A DNA stretch of 64,000 nucleotides, taken from assembly GCF_009720775.1 (NCBI RefSeq), contig NZ_WNKW01000002.1, positions 310,001-374,000 on the forward strand, read 5' to 3'. The position numbers were made by a program, and so were the translations under genes. This document shows, one piece after another, positions 18,667 through 27,347 of the stretch (the first letter of the stretch is position 1; each line of letters starts with the position of its first letter). The notes under the pieces are model-generated. The model searched no databases. It was not told the origin of the DNA and saw only the letters and a program-made list of their open reading frames with translations. The DNA comes from Pseudoduganella danionis. Its GTDB lineage: Bacteria > Pseudomonadota > Gammaproteobacteria > Burkholderiales > Burkholderiaceae_D.

Positions 18667-19188
18667 ATGGCGCACATCAGCTCGGGAGTGGAGTACGGCC
18701 TGCATTGCCTGCTATTTCTGGTCAGTGAAGCTGGCACAGCGCGCGATGCGAGCGTGCGCGATCTGGCCGAGCTGCAAGGCGTACCGGTCGATTTTCTGGC
18801 CAAGATTTTTACCAAGCTGGCGAAGGCAGGGCTGGTGGCAGCGACCGAAGGCGTGAAGGGTGGCTTTATGCTGGCGCGCCCGGCCAGCAAGATCAGTGTG
18901 CTCGATGTGGTGCACGCCATCGACGGTGCGCGCGAGCTGTTTGAATGCCGTGAAATCCGTGCACGCTGTGCAGTGTTTGATGGTGCGCCGCCAGCATGGG
19001 CTACGGCCGGCACTTGCGCCGTGCATGCGGTGATGCTGGATGCGCAGCAGCGCATGGAGGAAGCGCTGGCGCAGCAGAGCTTACAGGATCTGGTCGAGCG
19101 CGTGGGCCGCAAGAGCCCCGCCAGTTATGACAGTAAAGTCATAGGCTGGTTGGGCGAGCGTGCCAGCAAGCGCACCGTCAAAGCTTAG
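18667..19188 (+). CDS. Rrf2-family transcriptional regulator
   Basis: This 173-residue Rrf2/IscR/NsrR-type repressor starts with a winged helix (ISSGVEYGLHCLLFL, VRDLAELQGVPVDFLAKIFTKLAKAGLV, GGFMLARPASKISVLDV). A loop region follows with three Cys (ECREIRARC, then AGTC), spaced 6 and 15 residues apart; these could bind an Fe-S cluster as in IscR/NsrR. The spacing is not the IscR one, so the sensed signal (redox, nitric oxide or something else) is open. Two matching palindromes flank the divergent promoter region. The ribosome site GGAG is 8 bases before the ATG. Confidence 0.9.
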   Translation: MAHISSGVEYGLHCLLFLVSEAGTARDASVRDLAELQGVPVDFLAKIFTKLAKAGLVAATEGVKGGFMLARPASKISVLDVVHAIDGARELFECREIRARCAVFDGAPPAWATAGTCAVHAVMLDAQQRMEEALAQQSLQDLVERVGRKSPASYDSKVIGWLGERASKRTVKA

Positions 19189-19215
19189 CGGCAGCGTTGA
19201 AGCGCGCCGCCCGGC

Positions 19216-20349
19216 CTAGAATGACAGCATGGCGGGTCCGCGTAGCTGGATGCCGCGGTAGCGCCGGTGGTAGATGATCATGGCGGCTGCAGCCAGCAGC
19301 ACAATGGCGATCAGTGTCATGAATTCCTGCGGCGAGCGTACCACGGTGGCGGTGGCGTTTGAGCGCATGGTTGATGCTTCGAATTTCTTGCCCTGGAACT
19401 GGGCGCCAACTACCAGTTCCTGATTGTTGATGCTGTTGACCAGATACAGCCCGTGGCCGCCCGGATGCACGGTCATTTTTCCATCGCGGTAGACAAACGA
19501 GCGGCGCTCGTCGCCGATCAGTATGGTGCCCACCACATGGCCGGCGCCGTTGACGGCCGTGGCGAAGCTGTCGCCATAGCCTATCATGTCGCCCAGATCG
19601 ACCATGTTTTCGCCGTCGTACATGAAGGCATGCCAGCGGCCACTGGCCGTACTGGCCGCACCGACCACCACGCCATCATCGTTGATGGCGCTGGCCGAGC
19701 TGGCGCGGCCGCCCGGCAGCGTGCCCAGATTGATCATGCCGCTGCCGGGGCGGTACAGGAAGGCGCGGCGGTTGCCGTCGCTGAGTGCCGCCGTGCCGAC
19801 GATTTCGCCGTGGTTATTGATGCCGCTGGCGTAGCTGATATTGCCGCCCAGCGTGCCCAGATCGGTCAGCACGCCATCGCTGTCGGCGACGTATGCGTGG
19901 AAGTAGTTGTCGCTGGTGTCGGCAAAGCCGACCACCTGACCGGCCGTGTTGATGGCGGCGCCATAGCTGCTGTTGCCGCCCAGCGTGCCGAGGTCGCGCA
20001 TGCCGCGTTCTTTGCTGTAGATGAAGGCGCGCCACTGGCGGCGGCTGTTCTGTGCCGTGCCCACTACTTCGCCGTTGGCATTGATGCCCTTGGTGTAGCT
20101 CTCGCCGCCGCCCAGCGTGCCCAGTTCGATCACCTGCTGTCGGTCGTAGAGTATGGCGCGCTGGGTGCCTTCTTCGACATTCTGGATGATGCCCGCCACC
20201 TGTCCGCGCGCGTTGATGTCGACCGCGATGCTGGCTTCTTCGTTTTTGACGGCAATGCCGACCGGGTTGAGTTTCTCTGCCGCCGCGATGCCGGTATAGC
20301 CAAACAAGACAGCAGCCAATAGCACTGAACTGGTGGTTCGCAACATCAC
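19216..20349 (-). CDS. HAF-repeat exported protein with C-terminal anchor
   Basis: This 377-residue protein has a signal peptide (MMLRTTSSVLLAAVLFGYTG) and about six tandem HAF-type repeats of roughly 38 residues. Each contains the pattern AIN..G.VVG.A......HAF.Y....M.DLGTLGG (for example INANGEVVGTAQNSRRQWRA and INTAGQVVGFADTSDNYFHA). HAF repeats probably form a beta-propeller on the cell surface. A hydrophobic segment near the C-terminus (FMTLIAIVLLAAAAMIIYHR) followed by Arg residues resembles a sorting or anchor tail, but no PEP motif is present and about 15 residues follow it. Function is unknown. Confidence 0.85.
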   Translation of the reverse strand: MMLRTTSSVLLAAVLFGYTGIAAAEKLNPVGIAVKNEEASIAVDINARGQVAGIIQNVEEGTQRAILYDRQQVIELGTLGGGESYTKGINANGEVVGTAQNSRRQWRAFIYSKERGMRDLGTLGGNSSYGAAINTAGQVVGFADTSDNYFHAYVADSDGVLTDLGTLGGNISYASGINNHGEIVGTAALSDGNRRAFLYRPGSGMINLGTLPGGRASSASAINDDGVVVGAASTASGRWHAFMYDGENMVDLGDMIGYGDSFATAVNGAGHVVGTILIGDERRSFVYRDGKMTVHPGGHGLYLVNSINNQELVVGAQFQGKKFEASTMRSNATATVVRSPQEFMTLIAIVLLAAAAMIIYHRRYRGIQLRGPAMLSF

Positions 20350-20504
20350 GCATCTCCTTGATAGGTGTTAGATATGCAACAGAAGTGCGTTGAATATATA
20401 ACATCTAAAATGGAAATACAGCGAATTTTTAGCTACTTGATCCAGTGTTTTAAATAGCCGGAATCTATTGCTGCTGCGTGCGCAATCGCGCTGCCTGCGG
20501 CGCT

Positions 20505-21152
20505 TCAGGCATGCGACGGGGCTGGCGTTTTGCTGCGGTAATCGCACAGGTCGAGCTGCATGCAGTTCCAGCATTCGGGCTTGCGTGCCTTGCAGGTATA
20601 GCGGCCGTGCAGGATCAGCCAGTGGTGGGCATCGTGCAGGAATTCACGCGGGACGAATTTGAGCAGCTTCTGTTCGACGATGTCGACATTCTTGCCGGGA
20701 GCTAGCCCGGTGCGGTTGGCCACGCGGAAGATGTGGGTATCCACCGCCATGGTGGGTTCGCCGAACGCCGTGTTGAGCACCACGTTGGCCGTCTTGCGGC
20801 CCACGCCGGGCAGGGCTTCCAGTGCTTCGCGCTGGCGCGGAACCTCACCGCCATGCAGTTCCAGCAGCATGCGGCAGGTGGCGATCACATTCTTGGCCTT
20901 GGTTTTGTACAGGCCTATGGTCTGGATATAGCTCTTTAATTCTTCTTCGCCCAGCGCCAGAATGGCGGCCGGCGTATTCGCCACCGGATACAGCTTGCGC
21001 GTGGCTTTGTTGACGCCGACGTCGGTGGCCTGGGCTGACAGCAGCACGGCGATCAGCAGTTCGAACGGCGTGGTGTATTCCAGTTCCGTCACGGGTTTCG
21101 GGTTGGCGGCGCGGAAGCGCTCGAACATGGTCTGGCGGGTTTGCTTGTTCAT
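20505..21152 (-). CDS. nth: Endonuclease III (DNA glycosylase/AP lyase)
   Basis: Nth of 215 residues removes oxidised pyrimidines in base-excision repair. It shows the helix-hairpin-helix LPGVGRKTANVVLN with the catalytic Lys (about residue 120) and the catalytic Asp in MAVDTHIFRVANR. The [4Fe-4S] loop CKARKPECWNCMQLDLC has the Cys spacing C-X6-C-X2-C-X5-C. It lies 72 bases downstream of rsxB on the same strand, an arrangement seen in many proteobacteria and probably an operon. Confidence 0.97.
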   Translation of the reverse strand: MNKQTRQTMFERFRAANPKPVTELEYTTPFELLIAVLLSAQATDVGVNKATRKLYPVANTPAAILALGEEELKSYIQTIGLYKTKAKNVIATCRMLLELHGGEVPRQREALEALPGVGRKTANVVLNTAFGEPTMAVDTHIFRVANRTGLAPGKNVDIVEQKLLKFVPREFLHDAHHWLILHGRYTCKARKPECWNCMQLDLCDYRSKTPAPSHA

Positions 21153-21224
21153 GCGTGATGGGGAATTCTGCGTGGCTGACGGATGGTGGCGGATCGTGGC
21201 AGATAGTGGCGAATATTGGCGGAG

Positions 21225-21902
21225 TTAGGCTTTGCCTTCGGCTTCCTTGCGCAGGCGCGCTCTTTCCATGGCGGCGGCAATAATGGCGCGCTTGCGTTCC
21301 TTCTCGGCGGCGTCGGCATCGGTGGCCGGATCGAGCGCTTCCACCGCCTTCATTTTGGCCACGGCCTTGGCGGCCAGACGCGCATCGTTTTCATCTTTAT
21401 CGCGCTGCAGGCGCAGGGCGCGGAAATCGTGGCGCGCCCTTGCTGCTGCTGCCTGTTCGGCGTTCCATGCCTGCCATCCGGTCTGTTCGGTGACGGGGTA
21501 CATGACGATGCAGTCGACCGGGCAGGGGTTCACGCACAGATCGCAACCGGTGCACAGATCGGGTACTACGGTGTGCATCAGTTTGGCCGCGCCGACGATG
21601 GCATCCACCGGGCAAGCCTGTATGCACAGCGTGCAGCCTATGCACAGGGCCGGATCGATATAAGCCACGGCGCGCGGACGTTCCAGACCGTTGACGGGAT
21701 TGAGCGGAATGACCGGATAGCCGGTCAGGGCCGACAGCCGCTGTATGCCCTCCGCACCACCGGGCGGGCACTGGTTGATCGCGGCGCTGCCGTCGGCGAT
21801 GGCTTGCGCATACGGGCGGCAGCCCTGGTAGCCGCATTTGGTGCACTGGGTCTGCGGCAGCAGGTCTTCGATACGGTCAGCGAGAGTGGGCTTGGTAGAC
21901 AC
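21225..21902 (-). CDS. rsxB: RnfB/RsxB-type iron-sulfur protein without membrane anchor
   Basis: This 225-residue protein has an N-terminal Fe-S domain (about residues 17-60, [13 protein letters not shown]...CPPGG). Two ferredoxin-type [4Fe-4S] motifs follow ([16 protein letters not shown] and [16 protein letters not shown]), and then a charged, probably helical tail of about 80 residues. E. coli RsxB has a hydrophobic N-terminal helix; here the protein starts directly at the Fe-S domain ([20 protein letters not shown]), and no other Rnf/Rsx subunit is nearby. It may work as a soluble electron carrier. It is upstream of nth, itself an Fe-S enzyme. Confidence 0.88.
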   Translation of the reverse strand: MSTKPTLADRIEDLLPQTQCTKCGYQGCRPYAQAIADGSAAINQCPPGGAEGIQRLSALTGYPVIPLNPVNGLERPRAVAYIDPALCIGCTLCIQACPVDAIVGAAKLMHTVVPDLCTGCDLCVNPCPVDCIVMYPVTEQTGWQAWNAEQAAAARARHDFRALRLQRDKDENDARLAAKAVAKMKAVEALDPATDADAAEKERKRAIIAAAMERARLRKEAEGKA

Positions 21903-21966
21903 GGCAGAGTGACGTCTTAAATCGTAAAAGCGTCATTATCCGCCAAATCGGCCAGCGAGAGAAAAA

Positions 21967-22007
21967 CGGGGCCGGATCCGCTGCCTGCGCAGCGTGATCC
22001 GGCCCCG
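21967..22007 (-). terminator. Terminator after phaZ
   Basis: The 12-base arms 21967-21978 and 21996-22007 pair perfectly and enclose a second perfect hairpin (CGCTGC/GCAGCG). On the minus strand five T residues follow, so it ends the phaZ transcript. Confidence 0.85.
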
Positions 22008-22052
22008 TGTGGCGGCCTAGCCGCCGCTCAGGCCTGCGTTGCAGGCGCAGGC

Positions 22053-23288
22053 TTAACCGTGCTTCTTGATGAACTCGGTGATTTTCGGGCACACCTGCTC
22101 GCGCCAGCGGCGGCCCGAGAAGATGCCGTAGTGGCCGGCCTGCGGCGCCACGAAGTCCTGCTGCATGTCAGCCGGGATGTTGCAGCACAGGTCGTGCGCA
22201 GCCTGGGTCTGGCCAGCGCCGGAAATGTCATCGAGCTCGCCTTCTACGGTGAACAAGGCCACGGTGGTGATGTCCTGCGGACGTACCAGCTTGCCGCCCA
22301 CTTTCCACGTGCCCTTGGGCAGTGCGTGTTCCTGGAACACGGTGCGGATGGTGTCGAGGTAGTATTCGGCCGGCATGTCCAGTACGGCGTTGTACTCGTC
22401 GTAGAACTTGCGGTGGCTTTCTGCCGTTTCCTGATCGCCTTCGACCAGATGCATGTAGAACTCGCGGTGGCTCTGGGCGTGGCGGCCCGGATTCATGGCG
22501 ATGAAGCCAGCATGCTGCAGGAAGCCCGGATAGACCTTGCGACCAAAGCCCGGATAATTAGGCGGCACCGAGTAGATCACGGTGTTTTCGAACCACGAGA
22601 ATTTCTTCTCGACGGCCAGATTGTTCACGGCCGTCGGCGAACGGCGCGGATCGATAGGGCCGCCCATCATGGTCATGGTCTTCGGCAGTTTCGGATCCTT
22701 GTCGCTAGCCATCAGCGAAATGGCGGCCAGCACCGGCACGGTAGGCTGGCAGACGGAGATCACGTGCAGATCCGGGCCCAGTAGGCGGATGAAGTCCTGC
22801 ACGTAGTAGATGTAATCGTCCAGATGGAAGGTGCCGGCCGACATAGGCACCATGCGTGCATCGGTCCAGTCGGTGATGTAGACGTCGTGATCGACCAGCA
22901 GGCCGCGCACGGTATCGCGCAGCAGCGTGGAGTGGTGTCCCGACAACGGCGCGACCAGCAGCACGGTGGGCTGCTTGAGCGCCTTGATCTGCTTGTCGCT
23001 GAGCGCTTTCTTGAAGTGCAGCAGGCGGCAGAACGGCTTGTTAACGGTAACTTCTTCAACGATGCCTACCGTACCATCCTGCAGTTCGACGTAGTTGATG
23101 TCGAAAGCCGGCTTTTCGTAGTCTTTGCCGAGCCGGTACATGAGTTCGTAACCAGCCGCGATACGCTGCGAAAACGGCGTGTGCGCCAGTGGCGACACCG
23201 GATTGGTGAACATTTTGGAGGACGCGTCGGCCCACTGCATCAGCGGGGTCAGGAACGAGCGTTGCATTTCGTGAAGATGGTAGAGCAT
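22053..23288 (-). CDS. phaZ: Intracellular polyhydroxyalkanoate depolymerase
   Basis: This 411-residue enzyme of the PhaZ1 type degrades native PHB/PHA granules in the cytoplasm. The alpha/beta-hydrolase body carries a Cys nucleophile in ISVCQPTVPVLAA (about residue 182) instead of a lipase-box Ser, as in Ralstonia PhaZ1. A C-terminal His in GHYGIFSGRRWREQ and an Asp in the preceding region (EGELDDISGAGQT) complete the likely triad. No signal peptide is present, which excludes an extracellular depolymerase. A PHA granule-associated gene lies about 2 kb upstream. It is a single transcription unit ending at a strong hairpin. Confidence 0.93.
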   Translation of the reverse strand: MLYHLHEMQRSFLTPLMQWADASSKMFTNPVSPLAHTPFSQRIAAGYELMYRLGKDYEKPAFDINYVELQDGTVGIVEEVTVNKPFCRLLHFKKALSDKQIKALKQPTVLLVAPLSGHHSTLLRDTVRGLLVDHDVYITDWTDARMVPMSAGTFHLDDYIYYVQDFIRLLGPDLHVISVCQPTVPVLAAISLMASDKDPKLPKTMTMMGGPIDPRRSPTAVNNLAVEKKFSWFENTVIYSVPPNYPGFGRKVYPGFLQHAGFIAMNPGRHAQSHREFYMHLVEGDQETAESHRKFYDEYNAVLDMPAEYYLDTIRTVFQEHALPKGTWKVGGKLVRPQDITTVALFTVEGELDDISGAGQTQAAHDLCCNIPADMQQDFVAPQAGHYGIFSGRRWREQVCPKITEFIKKHG

Positions 23289-23454
23289 AGGTTATCCCCG
23301 GGGCTAGCGTTTGGTGCGGTGCACCAATTCCGTACATCATAAACCAATTATAGGACAGTTTGCCGTAATCGATTGCATTCCCAGATGCTGCTGAGCAAGT
23401 CTACGTGTTTTCCACAATGGTTTTTGTGGCTCCAGTATCGGTCTGATAAGGATG

Positions 23455-23484
23455 AAAAAAAAGCAGCGCGAACGCTGCTTTTTT
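23455..23484 (-). terminator. Terminator after fpr
   Basis: AAGCAGCG (23461-23468) and CGCTGCTT (23473-23480) pair around a CGAA loop. On the minus strand a T run follows, just downstream of the fpr stop. Confidence 0.85.
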
Positions 23485-23504
23485 GTAGGACCAGCGCGCT
23501 GCGC

Positions 23505-24569
23505 TTAGTCGAAGACCGGGGTTTCCACGCCCAGCACCTTGTGCAGTTTTGGCGAGGTGGTGGTGTACTGCATGTGGATCTTCTTGTCCGGGAAGATATA
23601 TGGTGCGGCGCCGAAGGCAGCCAGAGCCGCTTCGTGGAAGCCCGACAGGATCAGCTTCTTCTTGCCCGGATAGGTGTTGATGTCGCCCACTGCGAAGATG
23701 CCCGGCACATTGGTCTCGAACTTCTCGGTGTTCATCACTTTGAGCTGGCGGCGCTCGATGTCCAGACCCCATTCGGCGATAGGACCGAGTTTCGGCGACA
23801 GGCCGAAGAATACCAGCAACATGTCCAGCGGTACGCGGCGGGTGACGCCGTCAGCGCCCGTGACTTTCAGTTCGCTCAGTTTGCCGTCTTTGGCTTCGAA
23901 GCCGGTAGCCTGACCGATGATCAGCTGCATTTCGTATTCGTCGCACAGGGCTTTCATCTTGGCCACGGAAGCTGGCGCAGCGCGGAATTCTTCGCGACGG
24001 TGCAGCAGCACGACGGATTCGGCTTTGCCGACGAAGTTCAGGGCCCAGTCCAGCGCCGAATCGCCACCGCCGCAGATCACCAGATTCTTGCCTTCGAAGA
24101 TGGCAGGATCTTTGACCTTGTAGTGCAGCTGGCTGCCTTCGAATTCTTCGATGCCGTCGACCTTGATGGTACGGGCCTGGAAGGAACCCACGCCGGCCGC
24201 GATGAAGATGGTTTTGGTGATGAAGCGGGTGCCGATGCTGGTCTCGACATCGAAACGGCCATCGGCGCGGCGCTCGACCTTGGTCACTTCCTGACCCAGG
24301 TGGAAGGTCGGATCGAACGGTTCGATCTGCTTCAGCAGATTGTCGGTCAGCTCCTGGCCGGTGCACGATGGCACGGCAGGGATGTCGTAGATCGGCTTGT
24401 CCGGATACAGTTCCACGCACTGACCGCCCACCGCACCCAGCGAATCGATCACGTGGGCTTTGATTTCCAGCAGGCCCAGTTCGAAGACCTGGAACAGGCC
24501 GACGGGGCCGGCGCCGATGATGACGGCATCGGCTTCGATGGCGTCAGGGGTAGTGACAGTGCTATTCAT
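23505..24569 (-). CDS. fpr: Ferredoxin/flavodoxin-NADP+ reductase, TrxR-like type
   Basis: This 354-residue flavoprotein of the thioredoxin-reductase-like FNR type has FAD-binding [17 protein letters not shown] and [18 protein letters not shown] at the start. The NADPH-binding motif [14 protein letters not shown] is near residue 165, and the second FAD motif [16 protein letters not shown] is near residue 290. The CxxC redox pair of thioredoxin reductase is absent, which separates it from TrxB. It is on the same strand as fdxA, 110 bases downstream, so FdxA is its likely partner. The gene ends at a clear terminator. Confidence 0.9.
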   Translation of the reverse strand: MNSTVTTPDAIEADAVIIGAGPVGLFQVFELGLLEIKAHVIDSLGAVGGQCVELYPDKPIYDIPAVPSCTGQELTDNLLKQIEPFDPTFHLGQEVTKVERRADGRFDVETSIGTRFITKTIFIAAGVGSFQARTIKVDGIEEFEGSQLHYKVKDPAIFEGKNLVICGGGDSALDWALNFVGKAESVVLLHRREEFRAAPASVAKMKALCDEYEMQLIIGQATGFEAKDGKLSELKVTGADGVTRRVPLDMLLVFFGLSPKLGPIAEWGLDIERRQLKVMNTEKFETNVPGIFAVGDINTYPGKKKLILSGFHEAALAAFGAAPYIFPDKKIHMQYTTTSPKLHKVLGVETPVFD

Positions 24570-24679
24570 ACTTGGTTTCCTGTTATTTCAATAATGGTTG
24601 GGCAACACCGAGCTGCGCGGCGGCTGGCTATAGCTGTCGCGTGGGGCGCTGCCTGGTGCTACCTATCCAGACGAAAGTC

Positions 24680-25003
24680 TTAGCGGACCAGCAGGTGCAG
24701 TTTTTCTTTAACGTCTTTGAACTGCTCGGCCTCGTCCAGTGCCGGAATGGTTTTGGTGATCGAAGGCCAGCCGCGTGCCAGTTCAACGTTCAGCTTGATG
24801 AATTTCTGCTGGTCGGACGGCACATCTTCTTCTGCGAAGATCGCATTGACCGGGCATTCGGCCACGCAGACGGCGCAATCGATGCACTCATCCGGATCGA
24901 TGGCGAGGAAATTCGGGCCCTGGCGGAAGCAATCTACCGGGCAAACATCGACGCAATCGGTGTAGCGGCAAGCGATGCAAGATTCGGTAACAACGTGAGT
25001 CAT
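24680..25003 (-). CDS. fdxA: 7Fe ferredoxin FdxA
   Basis: This 107-residue ferredoxin binds a [3Fe-4S] and a [4Fe-4S] cluster. The Cys pattern is typical of FdxA: ESCIACRYTDCVDVCPVDCF followed by CIDCAVCVAECPVNAI. The C-terminal extension of about 50 residues (QQKFIKLNVELARGWPSIT) is also family-specific. It is upstream of fpr on the same strand and divergent from a PHA granule protein gene. Confidence 0.96.
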   Translation of the reverse strand: MTHVVTESCIACRYTDCVDVCPVDCFRQGPNFLAIDPDECIDCAVCVAECPVNAIFAEEDVPSDQQKFIKLNVELARGWPSITKTIPALDEAEQFKDVKEKLHLLVR

Positions 25004-25267
25004 AACAGTCCTATCAATGTAGTGGTGCAGCGGCGTCGGCGGCGTGGCATGGCCCGGCTAACCTCGGCAAAGCACTGTATTTTAAGGTAATTCGCTATTT
25101 CTCACAAATTGCGCTTATATACAATACAAATAAGCAAATTCGTTTCTGGCGCGCGACAGGGGCCGGATCCGGCCTCTGGCAGGGCCATTCTGGCATGCGT
25201 TCAGGCACTGGCGGCGCAGCGGCGCAACTGGCATGATGGCGGCTTTTTCAAGCAGAAGGAGAGGGCG

Positions 25268-25546
25268 ATGGCCGACATTAACATCGTGCAGGCGCATCAG
25301 CTGGCACCCGAGCAGGCGCGTGCCGCGGCACAGCAGGTAGTCGATAAACTGGCTGAACAGTTCGAGCTGAGCTGCCGCTGGGAGGGCGATGAACTGCATT
25401 TCGATCGCTCGGGTGTGAACGGCAAACTGACGCTGGCACCGAACGAAGCGCGCGTGCAGATGACGCTGGGACTGTTTTATGGCGCGTTTGCCAGCGTGGT
25501 GGAAGCCAAGCTGAAAGACAAAATGGCGCGCGTGTTCGCCGCCTAA
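25268..25546 (+). CDS. PHA granule-associated small protein
   Basis: This 92-residue protein of the polyhydroxyalkanoic acid system family starts MADINIVQAHQL. It has the conserved core AAQQVVDKLAEQFELSCRWE and the pattern GVNGKLTLAPNEARVQMTLG, and ends with LKDKMARVFAA. Genes of this family occur beside PHA synthesis genes and are thought to bind granules or affect their size. The ATG at 25268 has a strong AAGGAGAGG site; the longer frame from 25109 has no family-like residues. It is convergent with the ACBP gene across a long perfect inverted repeat. Confidence 0.85.
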   Translation: MADINIVQAHQLAPEQARAAAQQVVDKLAEQFELSCRWEGDELHFDRSGVNGKLTLAPNEARVQMTLGLFYGAFASVVEAKLKDKMARVFAA

Positions 25547-25550
25547 ACAG

Positions 25551-25626
25551 CGGGGTCAGGTCGGGCAAATGTGCAGCCTCAACAACTCAAACTGTTGAGG
25601 CTGCACATTTGCCCGACCTGACCCCG
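25551..25626. repeat. Perfect 34-bp inverted repeat (REP-like)
   Basis: The arms 25551-25584 and 25593-25626 are exact reverse complements over 34 bases, separated by 8 bases. The outer part reads CGGGGTCAGGTC / GACCTGACCCCG, resembling the GGGGTCAG-type REP elements scattered through many proteobacterial genomes. It lies between two convergent genes and as RNA would form a very stable hairpin, so it may also serve as a two-way terminator. No transposase gene is adjacent. Confidence 0.9.
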
Positions 25627-25640
25627 AATGATTTTTTGAT

Positions 25641-25892
25641 TTACTTCAGATCTTCGATCAGGTCGATGTACTGCTGCTTGGCTTCGTCCTGCGAGGTGCC
25701 GGTCAGGGCAGCCCAGGCATCGAACTTGGCACGGCCGACCATGTCGGTGAAGCCGGGACGGTCGCCGCTGGCATCGCCGCTCGACGCCTGTTTGAACAGC
25801 GCGTAGATTTTCAGCAGCGTCATATTGTCCGGACGCTCAGGCAGGTTTTTCGAATCGAGCTGGGCCTGGGCAAATTGTGCATCTAAACTCAT
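25641..25892 (-). CDS. Acyl-CoA-binding protein
   Basis: This 83-residue ACBP-family four-helix protein binds long-chain acyl-CoA esters. Diagnostic segments are LPERPDNMTLLKIYALFKQA and RAKFDAWAALTGTSQDEAKQ, with the Tyr, Lys and Trp residues that contact the ligand. It starts MSLDAQFAQAQ after a GGAG site. ACBPs are common in betaproteobacteria that store lipids or PHA. It stands alone between a REP-like element and the HU gene. Confidence 0.93.
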   Translation of the reverse strand: MSLDAQFAQAQLDSKNLPERPDNMTLLKIYALFKQASSGDASGDRPGFTDMVGRAKFDAWAALTGTSQDEAKQQYIDLIEDLK

Positions 25893-25975
25893 GGTGTCTC
25901 CTCAAGGGGCTGAATGATGGCGCCATCATAACCCCAGCCACGCCGATTTCTGCTAGAGGGACTCCTCAAAAACAG

Positions 25976-26010
25976 AGCGGCGGTCGCTGTCTGGAACAGG
26001 GACCGCCGCT
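25976..26010 (-). terminator. Terminator after the HU gene
   Basis: The 10-base arms AGCGGCGGTC (25976-25985) and GACCGCCGCT (26001-26010) pair perfectly. On the minus strand a T run (TTTTT) follows shortly after. Confidence 0.75.
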
Positions 26011-26045
26011 GCCGGTGCCCTGGCGGGCACTATGTTACGGACGTC

Positions 26046-26333
26046 TTATTTTTTCTTGGTCGGATTAACAGCCGACTTCAGGGTCGCGCCAGCCGAGAAC
26101 TTAGGCGTTTTCGACGCAGCGATCTTGATCGCTTCGCCGGTGGCTGGGTTGCGGCCTTTGCGGGCAGCGCGTTTTGCGACGGAGAAGGTGCCGAAGCCGG
26201 TGATGCCTACCGTGTCGCCTTTTTTCAGACGCTCGGTGATGATGGCGATCAGGGTGTTGACCGCGTTGTTGGCGGCAGCAGCGGACACGTCAGTGCGTTT
26301 CGCAAATTCTGCAATCAATTCGCCTTTTTTCAT
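26046..26333 (-). CDS. hupB: DNA-binding protein HU
   Basis: This 95-residue HU/IHF-family protein starts MKKGELIAEFAKRTDVSAAA. The core GDTVGITGFGTFSVAKRAAR and RNPATGEAIKIAASKTPKFSAG is intact, including the Pro that intercalates DNA. Its C-terminus is extended by a short Lys-rich tail (VNPTKKK), as in several betaproteobacterial HU proteins. The ribosome site GGAGG is strong. The codons are biased, as for an abundant protein. Confidence 0.95.
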   Translation of the reverse strand: MKKGELIAEFAKRTDVSAAAANNAVNTLIAIITERLKKGDTVGITGFGTFSVAKRAARKGRNPATGEAIKIAASKTPKFSAGATLKSAVNPTKKK

Positions 26334-26504
26334 TACTACCTCCTTGGTTATTGGAGCGCGCAGATTAGCATAAATATTGTCAAATGTAATGGTTTCTCTT
26401 CGAAGTAAGCCATACAGTAGTTAGCGCGCCACGCTGCGACGCAAAAAAACGCCCGCCGTTACAGGCCGCAGCAGGTGTTCAAAAAGGTTTATGATGACAG
26501 CACC

Positions 26505-27311
26505 ATGGACCGAACCACGCGCTTTTCCGATCAAATACTGCAAGCCTATGCCGATGGCGTACTTGATGCAGCGACCAGTCGCGCGCTGGAGTCGGCCATG
26601 CAGCACGATAGCGCGCTGGCGCTGCGGGTCGCGCAGTTGCGGCGCAAGGCAATCGGTGCGGCCAGCGCCGAGGCGGGAGTCAAGGCGGGAGCCAAAGTGG
26701 TGCAACTGGCCGGCGTGCGGGCGGAGCGCGCTGCCGCAGCGCGCAAGGCTGGGCAGCGCCGCTGGGGTGGGCTGGAATGGAGCGTGCTGGCGCTGGTGAT
26801 CGCGCTGGTGCTGGGCTTGATCCTGCTGGGTTTATACGGCAGCCGGCTAGGCTGGTGGCCCAGTTCTGCTGCCACTTCGGGTACTGCACCGGCGCCGCTG
26901 GCGTCCGCCAGTTCCGGCATTGCCGCCGTCGCCGCCCATGACGGCAGCCTGCTGGCGCAAGGTAGCCTGCTGGTGGCGCTGAACCAGCAGCCGGGCGGAC
27001 GCACGACGCCGGACGGTGAAATCCGTATGGGCCAGAGTTTTATGACACAGGAAGGCAATTACTGCCGCAGTTTCAGCTTGCTGGGTATGCAGCAGGATCT
27101 GACAGGGCTGGCCTGTCGCGAGGAAGGTGTTTGGCAGGTGCCGCTGCTGGTGCAGAACCGGCGCAATGTGCCCGCGCTGGGCAGCCATCGTAATGCCACA
27201 GGCGATATGCCGGCGCTGCTGCAGGAAGCCATACGGCAGCGCAAGGCAGGCACTGCACTCGATGCGCAGGCCGAGGAGCTGGCGCTGCAGCGTCGCTGGC
27301 AGCACCAGTAG
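26505..27311 (+). CDS. Anti-sigma-factor-like membrane protein
   Basis: This 268-residue single-pass protein has a cytoplasmic N-terminus (about 90 residues, DQILQAYADGVLDAATSRAL, like the zinc-less anti-sigma domain of FecR/ChrR type). One membrane helix follows (LEWSVLALVIALVLGLILLG, about residues 90-110), then an Ala/Ser/Pro linker and a periplasmic domain (GSLLVALNQQPGGRT, YCRSFSLLGMQQDLTGLACR with two Cys). No sigma-factor gene is adjacent, so an anti-sigma role is only suggested by layout. The ATG at 26505 is chosen by the start of the conserved segment; a GTG at 26475 is possible. It is convergent with the FKBP gene. Confidence 0.65.
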   Translation: MDRTTRFSDQILQAYADGVLDAATSRALESAMQHDSALALRVAQLRRKAIGAASAEAGVKAGAKVVQLAGVRAERAAAARKAGQRRWGGLEWSVLALVIALVLGLILLGLYGSRLGWWPSSAATSGTAPAPLASASSGIAAVAAHDGSLLAQGSLLVALNQQPGGRTTPDGEIRMGQSFMTQEGNYCRSFSLLGMQQDLTGLACREEGVWQVPLLVQNRRNVPALGSHRNATGDMPALLQEAIRQRKAGTALDAQAEELALQRRWQHQ

Positions 27312-27347
27312 GAACGGGCGGCGGCTAGTCTGCCGCGCCCGCAGCCA

